Below are positions 7,226 through 13,909 of a stretch of 13,909 nt of DNA, piece by piece; the stretch's first letter is position 1; every line of letters starts with the position of its first letter. The translations under genes and the position numbers were made by a program. This stretch comes from Bacteroidota bacterium. Its GTDB lineage: Bacteria > Bacteroidota > Bacteroidia > Chitinophagales > Saprospiraceae. The notes below the pieces were generated by a model, which made no database searches, was not told the origin of the DNA, and saw only the letters and a program-made list of their open reading frames with translations. The DNA is taken from assembly GCA_018969455.1 (NCBI GenBank), contig JAGWYI010000043.1, forward strand, positions 1 through 13,909, written 5' to 3'.

Positions 7226-7750
7226 ATGACGCTCATACTTATATCCGGATTGCCTGGAAGCGGAAAATCAACCGTGGCCAAAGCATATGCACGCAAATTC
7301 AATGCACTCCGGCTCAATACCGATCAGGTCCGTTTGAGCCTGGGCCTTTTAGGACATTATACCGTAAAAGACAAGGAAACCGTATACAATACCGTGCTGG
7401 AACGTGCCCAAAACGCGCTGAAGATCCAAAAAACCGTGGTGGTCGACAGCACCTTTGCGTTGCAAAACCTGCGCAATCGATTTGAACAAATGGCGCTGCA
7501 AAGCAATGCCCATTTTTGCTGGATCGAAACACGATGCAATGAAGAAGAAATCAAATCCCGCCTGAGCCAGGCCCGCCCCGACAGTGAAGCCGATTATTCC
7601 GTTTATCTTACCATTCGTGATCACTTTGAAGCGCTCCTACAACCCCATTTGATCCTTTATACCGACACGCAAAGCCTGGATGAAATGGTAAATCTGATCC
7701 GTCAATATGTTCTTTGCAATGAACAACCCACAAGTAGCCATTATTCTTGA
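7226..7750 (+). CDS. Small P-loop kinase (AAA_33 / COG0645-like)
   Basis: A 174-residue cytoplasmic ATP-binding protein. The Walker A motif GLPGSGKST is at residues 8-16 right after the first beta strand. Asn-Thr-Asp (31-33) sits where this family binds its second substrate, and Val-Val-Val-Asp-Ser-Thr-Phe (71-77) is the Walker B-like strand. An Arg-rich lid-like segment with Ala-Arg-Pro-Asp-Ser-Glu-Ala (116-122) follows. These features fit the predicted-kinase group that includes zeta-toxin-like and polynucleotide-kinase-like enzymes. The substrate is unknown. Its last 44 bases overlap the next gene, an APH-like phosphotransferase. In many Proteobacteria the two domains form one protein, with the APH part first, so the products probably act together. 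A zeta toxin is unlikely because there is no antitoxin-like partner. Confidence 0.85.
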   Translation: MTLILISGLPGSGKSTVAKAYARKFNALRLNTDQVRLSLGLLGHYTVKDKETVYNTVLERAQNALKIQKTVVVDSTFALQNLRNRFEQMALQSNAHFCWIETRCNEEEIKSRLSQARPDSEADYSVYLTIRDHFEALLQPHLILYTDTQSLDEMVNLIRQYVLCNEQPTSSHYS

Positions 7751-8711
7751 ACAAGGCTTGTTTCCTGGCGTGCACCACCCCTGTACCTTGGTTGAAACCC
7801 ACATATCCTGGGTTATTCTCAGCCCCGATTTTGCATTCAAAATTAAAAAACCGGTTCATCTTCATTTCCTGGATTTTTCAACCCTCGCCAAACGCCATTA
7901 CTATTGCCTGCAGGAACTCGAACTCAACAAACGCTTGTCGCCCGACCTTTATTTGGCCGTTTTACCAATTTCAAATGGACCCCAAGGCCCCCAAATCGCA
8001 GGAACCGAGGGTGAAATTATCGATTATGCCGTGCAAATGCACCGCATGCCGCAAAATCTTCAAATGGATGTTTGCCTGCAAAACCAAGAAATTAAATCCC
8101 AACATGTATCCAAACTGGCTCAACAACTTGCCGGTTTTCATCAAAAGCACCGCTTTTTGCCTACCTCTTCCGCCACCATGCTCGCCGATTTTAACGATTT
8201 GTTCGAGCTGAACGATTGCTTTTTAACCATTGCAGGAAAAAACGAATGGATGGAATTTCAACGCATGCCAACCCATATTGCGAAAATTCTGGAAACTCAC
8301 CAACCACGGTTGAAAGAAAGATTCAGGCGTTTTTTTGTAGACGGCCACGGCGATTTGCACACCCGTAACATCTTCCTGAGCGACCCACCCCTTGTTTTCG
8401 ATTGCATCGAATTCAACCCGCATTTAAGGCAAATAGATGTACTGAGCGAACTGGCTTTTTTGTGTATGGATCTCGACTTTCATCAACGCCCCGATTTGAG
8501 TCGCCTCTTTTTAGCGGAATACCTGCGGTATTGGGATCCGATGCCCCTTGAAGAAGACAAACAAATCATGTTATTTTATAAAGCATATCGGGCCAACATC
8601 CGACTGAAAGTGAACTTATTGGAGTTTCAAGAACAACCCAATCCCGTTTTAGCCGAAACAGCCCTCAAATACTGGAAATTATTGAAAACCTACAGCCAGG
8701 CTCTAAGCTAG
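7707..8711 (+). CDS. Aminoglycoside-phosphotransferase-like protein (COG2187 type)
   Basis: This 334-residue protein has the kinase-like fold of the APH/choline kinase superfamily. Residues 43-60 hold the Phe-Lys-Ile-Lys-Lys-Pro-Val strand and Phe-Leu-Asp-Phe-Ser that mark COG2187, with K45 a likely nucleotide-contacting Lys. Glu-Leu-Asn (72-74) and Leu-Tyr-Leu-Ala-Val (81-85) follow. The catalytic loop is HGDLHTRN (214-221), and the metal-binding segment is Phe-Asp-Cys-Ile-Glu-Phe-Asn (231-237, D232), followed by a conserved Leu-Ser-Glu-Leu-Ala-Phe-Leu stretch. The start may be ATG 7707 or ATG 7719; both overlap the kinase gene. Nothing suggests antibiotic resistance: the family is a widespread chromosomal group of unknown substrate. 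The gene ends 12 bases from the convergent kdsD stop, and no clear terminator separates them. Confidence 0.85.
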   Translation: MFFAMNNPQVAIILEQGLFPGVHHPCTLVETHISWVILSPDFAFKIKKPVHLHFLDFSTLAKRHYYCLQELELNKRLSPDLYLAVLPISNGPQGPQIAGTEGEIIDYAVQMHRMPQNLQMDVCLQNQEIKSQHVSKLAQQLAGFHQKHRFLPTSSATMLADFNDLFELNDCFLTIAGKNEWMEFQRMPTHIAKILETHQPRLKERFRRFFVDGHGDLHTRNIFLSDPPLVFDCIEFNPHLRQIDVLSELAFLCMDLDFHQRPDLSRLFLAEYLRYWDPMPLEEDKQIMLFYKAYRANIRLKVNLLEFQEQPNPVLAETALKYWKLLKTYSQALS

Positions 8712-8723
8712 CCCTGCAATAAC

Positions 8724-9698
8724 TCATACCAACCCTTCGCGCAAAAGGTCATGCAAATGCACGATGCCCGCGTACCGTTCGCCGTCCATTACCAGCAATT
8801 GGGTGATGGCGTACTGGCGCATCTGAGCAAGTGCGTCCACAGCCATGGCATCAAACGCAATGGTTTTCGGTTTTTTAGTGGCAATTTCACCGGCTGTAAT
8901 GCCCTCCAATGATCGGGTGCTGGCCAACATACGGCGCAAATCGCCATCCGTAACAATGCCTTTCAAATGCCCTTCGGCATCCAGCACTGCTGTTGCTCCA
9001 AGGCGTTTGGAACTAATTTCAACAATGAGCTCCGACAAAGAGGCATGCTCTCCCACCCATGGCTTTTCGTGCAGGTGCGAAAGATCCCGCACGCGCAAAT
9101 ACAATTGTTTGCCCAAAGCCCCCCCGGGATGAAAGCGGGCAAAATCGTCTGGCGTAAATCCTTTGAGTGCCAGCAAGCCAACAGCGAGCGCATCCCCCAG
9201 CGCCATTTGGGCCGTGGTACTGCTGGTAGGCGCCAGATTGTTGGGATCGGCTTCCTGCTCTATAGGTGTCCAAAGCAGGTAATCTGAGTGACGCGCCAAA
9301 TACGAATCCTTGCTGGCAGTCATGGCAATCAATACATTACCCATGTTTTTTACCAAGGGCGCAAGCGCTTTTATCTCGGGAGTTTCTCCACTTTTTGAAA
9401 GACACATAACCCAGTCGTTGCTTTGCACCATCCCCAAATCGCCGTGAATGGCATCGGCAGCATGCAAAAACAAGGCAGGTGTTCCGGTAGAATTGAGGGT
9501 GGCAGCAATTTTTTGGGCAACAATGGCACTCTTCCCAATGCCGGTTACCACCACACGCCCGGCACTCCGGGAAATGCCCTCAACACAAGCGACAAAGTCG
9601 GTACTGTGATCCAAACTATCGGCCAGTTTCAGTAAAACATCGGCCTCCAACCGAATTGTTTGGCGTGCAAGGTCAATGATAGACAAATCCGTTTTCAA
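8724..9698 (-). CDS. kdsD: D-arabinose-5-phosphate isomerase (KdsD/KpsF/GutQ family)
   Basis: The enzyme converts D-ribulose 5-phosphate to D-arabinose 5-phosphate, the first step toward KDO of the LPS inner core. The 324-residue product has an N-terminal SIS domain (about 35-185) and two CBS domains (about 205-324). The four catalytic residues I recall for E. coli KdsD (K59, E111, E152, H193) all map here at a constant offset of three: K56 in Gly-Ile-Gly-Lys-Ser, E108, E149, and H190 in His-Pro-Gly-Gly-Ala-Leu-Gly. The start is a TTG at 9698. An in-frame stop lies three codons upstream (9705-9707), and the length matches the family. No exact TAnnTTTG box precedes it; TAAATTTTG (minus strand, 9711-9719) is one base too long. 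It is divergent from recQ and convergent with the APH-like gene. Confidence 0.95.
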   Translation of the reverse strand: MKTDLSIIDLARQTIRLEADVLLKLADSLDHSTDFVACVEGISRSAGRVVVTGIGKSAIVAQKIAATLNSTGTPALFLHAADAIHGDLGMVQSNDWVMCLSKSGETPEIKALAPLVKNMGNVLIAMTASKDSYLARHSDYLLWTPIEQEADPNNLAPTSSTTAQMALGDALAVGLLALKGFTPDDFARFHPGGALGKQLYLRVRDLSHLHEKPWVGEHASLSELIVEISSKRLGATAVLDAEGHLKGIVTDGDLRRMLASTRSLEGITAGEIATKKPKTIAFDAMAVDALAQMRQYAITQLLVMDGERYAGIVHLHDLLREGLV

Positions 9699-9829
9699 TA
9701 TTTTTTAATACAAAATTTAATTTTTAAAAACAGGCAAAACTTAGATATTCTCAAAATTTTTGCCTGAATCGCTTTTTTCCAAGAAAAAAAACACCTAAAA
9801 ACTTGTCAGAAATTCAGAAATTTTTTTTC

Positions 9830-9837
9830 TATCTTTG
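9830..9837 (+). promoter_or_regulatory. Putative -7 promoter box for recQ
   Basis: TATCTTTG fits TAnnTTTG exactly and is preceded by a run of eight T. A TTGT at 9803-9806 is a possible -33 element, with somewhat long spacing. The box lies 143 bases before the recQ ATG, so the predicted leader is about 135 bases. The interval 9699-9980 is AT-rich and otherwise holds no coding frame I can support. Confidence 0.5.
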
Positions 9838-9980
9838 GCGGCTTTTTGAAAATGGCCCCAAAGATGTGGTTTTTTTCTGCATTCGTTGGGGAATTTTTTA
9901 GGGGCTGAAAAGAACGATTTGACTTCGGTCCGGGACATTCACAAAAGCCAATACGATCAAGCATACCAGAACTAATAAGG

Positions 9981-12191
9981 ATGAGTGCGATTACAACTGA
10001 GCGCGATACGTTGCTCGAAAGTTTACAAAAACATTTTGGCTTCGACGCCTTCAAAGCCGATCAAAGAGCCATTATTCAAAGTCTGCTCGACAAACAAGAC
10101 ACTTTTGTAATCATGCCGACAGGCGGTGGCAAAAGTTTGTGTTACCAGCTGCCAGCCCTGATGCTACCCGGTGTTGCCATCGTCATCAGCCCCCTGATCG
10201 CCTTGATGAAAAATCAGGTAGACAGCATCCGCGGCTATTCGGAAGAAGACGAAGTGGCACACTTTCTCAATTCCTCGCTCACGAAAGCGCAAATGAAAAA
10301 AGTGAAACAGGACATCACCGATGGCAAAACCAAACTGCTATATGTGGCTCCTGAAACACTCACCAAGGAGGAAAATATCGATTTTTTTCAAAACACCGAA
10401 ATATCATTCGTAGCAGTAGACGAAGCACACTGCATTTCTGAATGGGGCCATGACTTCAGACCAGAATACCGACGCATTAAGGTTATGCTCGATGCAATCG
10501 CCCGTGATGTGCCCATTATGGCGCTTACCGCCACCGCAACCCCCAAAGTGCAATTGGATATCCTGAAAAATCTGGATATGTCCCATGAAAATACTTTTAT
10601 CTCCTCCTTTAACCGAGATAACCTGTTTTATGAAATCCGGCCCAAAATTAAAAAGGACCAAACCATCAAACAGATTATTCAAGTAATTAAGGAAGAATTC
10701 CGCGGTCAATCAGGCATTATTTATGTGCAAAATCGCAAAACCGCTGAAGATATTGCAGAAATGCTGCAAGTAAACGACATCAAAGCCGGTCCTTACCACG
10801 CAGGCCTCGATCCCAAAACACGCTCGGCTACCCAGGACGCTTTCCTTATGGAAGATATTGACGTCATCTGCGCAACCATCGCTTTCGGTATGGGTATTGA
10901 TAAACCCGATGTGCGTTTCGTAATCCATTACGATATGCCCAAATCTATCGAAAATTACTACCAGGAAACCGGACGAGCCGGACGGGATGGCCTCAACGGA
11001 AAATGCATCGCTTTTTACAATTATCAGGATATCCTCCGACTCGAAAAATTCCTGCGCGATAAACCCGTCGCCGAACGCGAAATGGGCGCCCAACTCATGC
11101 AGGAAGTAGTGGCTTATGCCGAAACCGCCTCCTGCCGACGCCGATTCCTGCTCCACTACTTCGGCGAAGAATTCGAAACCGAGCGCTGCGGCAAAATGTG
11201 CGACAACTGCCGAAACCCAAAAGAAACCATCGAGGTGAAAGAAGACCTGGCCCAGGTGATCCAAAGTATTCTCGACCTCAACGAAAATTACCTGATGAAA
11301 ACCGTGGTGGATTTTATCATGGGACGCGAAACCAAAGAAATGAAAGACTTCGGATTCGCAGACCTCGATAATTTCGGTTTTGGGGAGGGGAAAGACGAAC
11401 ATTACTGGAACTCCATCCTCCGACATGCCATGATCAATAACCTGATCTACAAAGAAATTGAGCAGTTCGGTATCCTCAAAGCGTCTAACGAAGGCCGAAA
11501 ATATGCCCAGGAGCCCTACCCAATCGCTATTACCATTAACCACAACTACGAAGATACCGAATATGATATGGATGAGGAAAAAGGCGGCACTGCAGTGCTC
11601 GACGAAACCCTCATGAACATTCTGAAAGACCTGCGGAAAAGCATCTCTAAAAAACACAATCTGCCTCCTTACGTCATTTTCCAGGACCCCTCTCTGGAAG
11701 AAATGGCCACCAACTACCCCATTTCGCTCGACGATATGTCGAAAATTGTGGGCGTTTCCCTCGGAAAAGCCCAAAAATACGGCCAGCCGTTTGTAGATGC
11801 CATCCGGAAATATGTGGAAGAAAATGACATTGAACGGCCAATGGACATTACCATCAAAACGGTGGCGAATAAATCTAAAACCAAAGTGAACATCATTCAG
11901 GCCATCGACCGGAAAATCCCGCTGGAAGACATCGCCCAGGCCAATGACCTCAGCATGGCCGAACTGCTTGAAGAACTGGATATGATCGTCCAATCCGGTA
12001 CTAAAATTAAACTCGACTATTTTCTAAATAAAAATATCGATGAATATGTCCGCGAAACCGTAATCGAGTACTTCAAATCTTCTGAAAGCGACAGCGTGGA
12101 AGAGGCATTCAAAGAACTGAAAGAAGACGAAATTACCTGGGAAGAAATTCAACTGCTGCGCCTGAAATTCCTGAGCGATTTCGCGAACTAA
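9981..12191 (+). CDS. recQ: ATP-dependent 3'-5' DNA helicase RecQ
   Basis: RecQ unwinds DNA during recombination and repair of stalled forks. The 736-residue product shows the full family order. The first helicase domain has Walker A Thr-Gly-Gly-Gly-Lys-Ser (47-52), the DEAH box (147-150) with the aromatic-rich loop just after it, and Thr-Ala-Thr-Ala-Thr (183-187). The second domain has motif VI Gln-Glu-Thr-Gly-Arg-Ala-Gly-Arg (329-336). The zinc-binding domain contributes C385, C403, C407 and C410, followed by a winged helix (about 420-520). An HRDC domain is at about 538-615. A further 120 residues (about 620-736) look like a helix-turn-helix extension of the kind found at the C-terminus of some RecQ proteins; E. 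coli RecQ (about 610 residues) lacks it. The ATG at 9981 follows an AAGG. The gene appears to stand alone with its own promoter. Confidence 0.97.
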   Translation: MSAITTERDTLLESLQKHFGFDAFKADQRAIIQSLLDKQDTFVIMPTGGGKSLCYQLPALMLPGVAIVISPLIALMKNQVDSIRGYSEEDEVAHFLNSSLTKAQMKKVKQDITDGKTKLLYVAPETLTKEENIDFFQNTEISFVAVDEAHCISEWGHDFRPEYRRIKVMLDAIARDVPIMALTATATPKVQLDILKNLDMSHENTFISSFNRDNLFYEIRPKIKKDQTIKQIIQVIKEEFRGQSGIIYVQNRKTAEDIAEMLQVNDIKAGPYHAGLDPKTRSATQDAFLMEDIDVICATIAFGMGIDKPDVRFVIHYDMPKSIENYYQETGRAGRDGLNGKCIAFYNYQDILRLEKFLRDKPVAEREMGAQLMQEVVAYAETASCRRRFLLHYFGEEFETERCGKMCDNCRNPKETIEVKEDLAQVIQSILDLNENYLMKTVVDFIMGRETKEMKDFGFADLDNFGFGEGKDEHYWNSILRHAMINNLIYKEIEQFGILKASNEGRKYAQEPYPIAITINHNYEDTEYDMDEEKGGTAVLDETLMNILKDLRKSISKKHNLPPYVIFQDPSLEEMATNYPISLDDMSKIVGVSLGKAQKYGQPFVDAIRKYVEENDIERPMDITIKTVANKSKTKVNIIQAIDRKIPLEDIAQANDLSMAELLEELDMIVQSGTKIKLDYFLNKNIDEYVRETVIEYFKSSESDSVEEAFKELKEDEITWEEIQLLRLKFLSDFAN

Positions 12192-12203
12192 AAAATGCAC
12201 CTC

Positions 12204-12236
12204 ATTTGCCGATGCCGCCTCGCAGCATCGGCAAAT
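12204..12236 (+). repeat. Perfect 12-bp inverted repeat between recQ and ftcD
   Basis: ATTTGCCGATGC (12204-12215) and GCATCGGCAAAT (12225-12236) are exact reverse complements around a 9-base spacer. It begins 13 bases after the recQ stop. No T-run follows on the plus strand, so it is not a classical intrinsic terminator. It may form a 3'-end stabilising hairpin for recQ mRNA, or be an operator: the half-sites are 21 bases apart centre to centre, two helical turns, and the element ends 41 bases before the ftcD start. Confidence 0.85.
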
Positions 12237-12276
12237 CAAGTGCGCCAGGATCCTCTCAATTTAAAACCCTTCGCCC

Positions 12277-13909
12277 GTGAAACAACTCATAGAATGCGTC
12301 CCCAATTTTTCAGAAGGACGCGATATGACTGTCATTCAACAAATTACCGCCGCTATTGAAAGTGTAGAAGGCGTCAAACTACTCGACGTCGACCCCGGCA
12401 ATGCCACCAACCGAACGGTTGTTACCTTTGTGGGCGAGCCTCAACCTGTGGTGGAAGCCGCATTCCGGGCCATTCAAAAGGCTGCCGAATTGATCGATAT
12501 GCGCCGTCATACAGGCGAGCACCCGCGCATGGGCGCTACCGACGTTTGCCCACTTATCCCCATCTCCAATATTTCCATGGAAGAAACTGCCGAATGGGCA
12601 CGCAAACTCGCCGAACGCGTGGGAAATTCCCTCGATATTCCAGTTTATTTGTACGAAAATGCCGCTTCCAAACCCGAACGCCAAAACCTGGCCGATATCC
12701 GTGCCGGAGAATACGAAGGCCTCCCCGAAAAACTCAATAACCCCGATTGGAAACCCGATTTCGGCCCAAGTACCTTCAATGCCAAAAGCGGTGCAACCGT
12801 AGTTGGCGCTCGCGACTTTCTCATCGCTTACAATGTCAACCTCAATACCACTTCTACCCGGCGTGCCAATTCAGTTGCATTCGACATCCGGGAAAAAGGC
12901 CGCGTCGCAACAGATCCAATCACCGGAAAACCCTTGATCGACCCAAACGGCGACGCAATCCGCCAACCAGGACTCCTGAAAGGGGTGAAGGCCATCGGTT
13001 GGTACATCGAAGAATATGGCATCGCCCAAATCTCCATGAACATCACCAACATCCGCCAAACTTCCCTCCACGAAGCCTTCGAAGCATGCTGCAACAGCGC
13101 GCAAAGTAGGGGTATGCGTGTGACTGGCTCCGAATTGGTGGGACTCGTTCCGCTTAAGGTGATGATCGATGCGGGAAAATATTTTTTGCTTAAACAAAAA
13201 CGCAGCGCAGGCGTAAGTGAGGCAGAATTGATAAAAATTGCCGTAAAATCCATGGGACTTGATGAGCTAGGCCCATTCGATCCCGAACGCAAAATCATCG
13301 AATACAACCTGGAGGCCGGAAATACACAGCGCAAACAATCGCTCATACACAAAAATCTGGTAGAATTTGCCAACGAAACCGCCTCCGAAAGCCCCGCACC
13401 AGGAGGTGGCTCCATCAGTGCCTATGTGGGCGCACTCGGCGCTTCCCTCGCTACCATGGTTGCCAATCTCAGCAGCCATAAAAAAGGCTGGGACCTTCAA
13501 TGGGAAACTTTTTCCATCGCAGCCGAAAAAGGACAATACCTCAAAGATGCATTGTTGCGTACCGTAGACGAAGATACCCTGGCCTTTAACGCCATTATGC
13601 AGGCTTTTGCATTACCCAAAACAACACCGGAAGAAAAAAACGCACGCAGCCAAGCCATTCAGTCGGCCACCAAAGGCGCCATCGAAGTACCCCTCAAAGT
13701 AATGCAACTGGCATTTGACTCGTTCGACCTCATCCAACAAATGGTTGAAACCGGAAACCCCAATTCTGTAACCGATGCCGCAGTCGGAGCCCTGTGCGCG
13801 CGTACTGCCGTACTGGGCGCTTATTTGAATGTAAAAATTAATGCATCCGGCTTAAAAGATCTGGAATACGCCACTGAAGTGGTAACCAAAGCCGAAAAAA
13901 TGGCAAAAG
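12277..13909 (+). CDS. ftcD: Bifunctional glutamate formimidoyltransferase / formimidoyltetrahydrofolate cyclodeaminase (3' end outside window)
   Basis: The enzyme moves the formimino group from formiminoglutamate, a histidine breakdown product, to tetrahydrofolate, then releases ammonia to give methenyl-THF. The frame runs from GTG 12277 to the window end without a stop (544 codons). An in-frame TAA at 12262-12264 excludes an earlier start, and the N-terminus Lys-Gln-Leu-Ile-Glu-Cys-Val-Pro-Asn-Phe-Ser-Glu-Gly-Arg is typical. In the transferase part, Gly-Glu-His-Pro-Arg-Met-Gly-Ala (80-87) contains H82, the position of the catalytic His I recall for porcine FTCD. The cyclodeaminase domain starts near residue 358 and shows Ser-Pro-Ala-Pro-Gly-Gly-Gly-Ser (372-379). 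Bifunctional forms are about 540-570 residues, so only a short tail is probably missing. The hut genes expected to work with it are not in this window. I see no good promoter box, so read-through from recQ is possible. Confidence 0.96.
   Translation, partial: MKQLIECVPNFSEGRDMTVIQQITAAIESVEGVKLLDVDPGNATNRTVVTFVGEPQPVVEAAFRAIQKAAELIDMRRHTGEHPRMGATDVCPLIPISNISMEETAEWARKLAERVGNSLDIPVYLYENAASKPERQNLADIRAGEYEGLPEKLNNPDWKPDFGPSTFNAKSGATVVGARDFLIAYNVNLNTTSTRRANSVAFDIREKGRVATDPITGKPLIDPNGDAIRQPGLLKGVKAIGWYIEEYGIAQISMNITNIRQTSLHEAFEACCNSAQSRGMRVTGSELVGLVPLKVMIDAGKYFLLKQKRSAGVSEAELIKIAVKSMGLDELGPFDPERKIIEYNLEAGNTQRKQSLIHKNLVEFANETASESPAPGGGSISAYVGALGASLATMVANLSSHKKGWDLQWETFSIAAEKGQYLKDALLRTVDEDTLAFNAIMQAFALPKTTPEEKNARSQAIQSATKGAIEVPLKVMQLAFDSFDLIQQMVETGNPNSVTDAAVGALCARTAVLGAYLNVKINASGLKDLEYATEVVTKAEKMAK

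Noticed and set aside
7226..7750. Zeta-type toxin of a toxin-antitoxin pair
   Set aside because: The fold is related, but no small antitoxin gene is adjacent; the partner is an APH-like protein that is fused to this kinase in other bacteria.
7707..8711. Antibiotic-resistance phosphotransferase
   Set aside because: The motifs fit the chromosomal COG2187 group, not a known aminoglycoside-modifying enzyme, and there is no mobile-element context.
6126..9732. Similar AT-rich stretches at about 6126-6147 and 9712-9732 as a dispersed repeat
   Set aside because: Both are only runs of A and T with a shared AAAATTTAATTTT core; such matches are expected in AT-rich promoter regions, and the flanks differ.
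10710..11993. A 427-codon open frame on the minus strand opposite recQ
   Set aside because: It lies wholly within recQ, its composition (very rich in Phe, His, Val) is what the complement of recQ codons gives, and it shows no domain or plausible start context. recQ is unmistakable on the other strand.

Overview
The window reads as an ordinary chromosomal stretch from a member of the Bacteroidota. The evidence is a cluster of traits. A large outer-membrane beta-barrel protein of a type common in that phylum opens the window. A helix-hairpin-helix domain of the kind appended to ribosomal protein L21 in many Bacteroidota is present. RecQ has the long (736-residue) form, and SpoIIM and DUF4129 genes sit side by side. 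Promoter-like TAnnTTTG boxes, the Bacteroidota -7 element, precede several transcription units. A KDO-pathway isomerase fits an LPS-bearing Gram-negative envelope. I cannot place it below phylum with confidence. I see no insertion sequences, phage genes, CRISPR arrays, tRNA or rRNA.

Layout: (1) 2-2242, the 3' part of an outer-membrane protein gene cut by the window edge. (2) 2293-5916, a tight same-strand unit of an enlarged SpoIIM-family membrane protein, a signal-peptide/TM DUF4129 protein (GTG start overlapping the upstream stop) and the radical-SAM heme chaperone hemW. (3) 5917-6238, a non-coding stretch with a promoter-like box, a very good intrinsic terminator (together a candidate small RNA) and the promoter of the next gene. 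(4) 6239-6937, an NTF2/SnoaL-like domain joined to the L21-type HHH domain. (5) 7226-8711, an overlapping pair: a small P-loop kinase and an APH-like phosphotransferase, the split form of a protein that is fused in many Proteobacteria. (6) 8724-9698 on the minus strand, kdsD (arabinose-5-phosphate isomerase). (7) 9981-12191, recQ, divergent from kdsD and with a long leader. (8) 12277 to the window end, bifunctional ftcD, read from a GTG start and lacking only its last few residues.

Most of this is housekeeping: envelope biogenesis (barrel protein, KdsD), heme and respiratory maturation (HemW), DNA repair (RecQ) and histidine/folate catabolism (FtcD). The less-described elements are the SpoIIM fusion and its link to hemW, the NTF2-HHH fusion, the kinase/APH pair and the candidate small RNA before the NTF2-HHH gene. 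I did not find a clearly new defence or mobile system.
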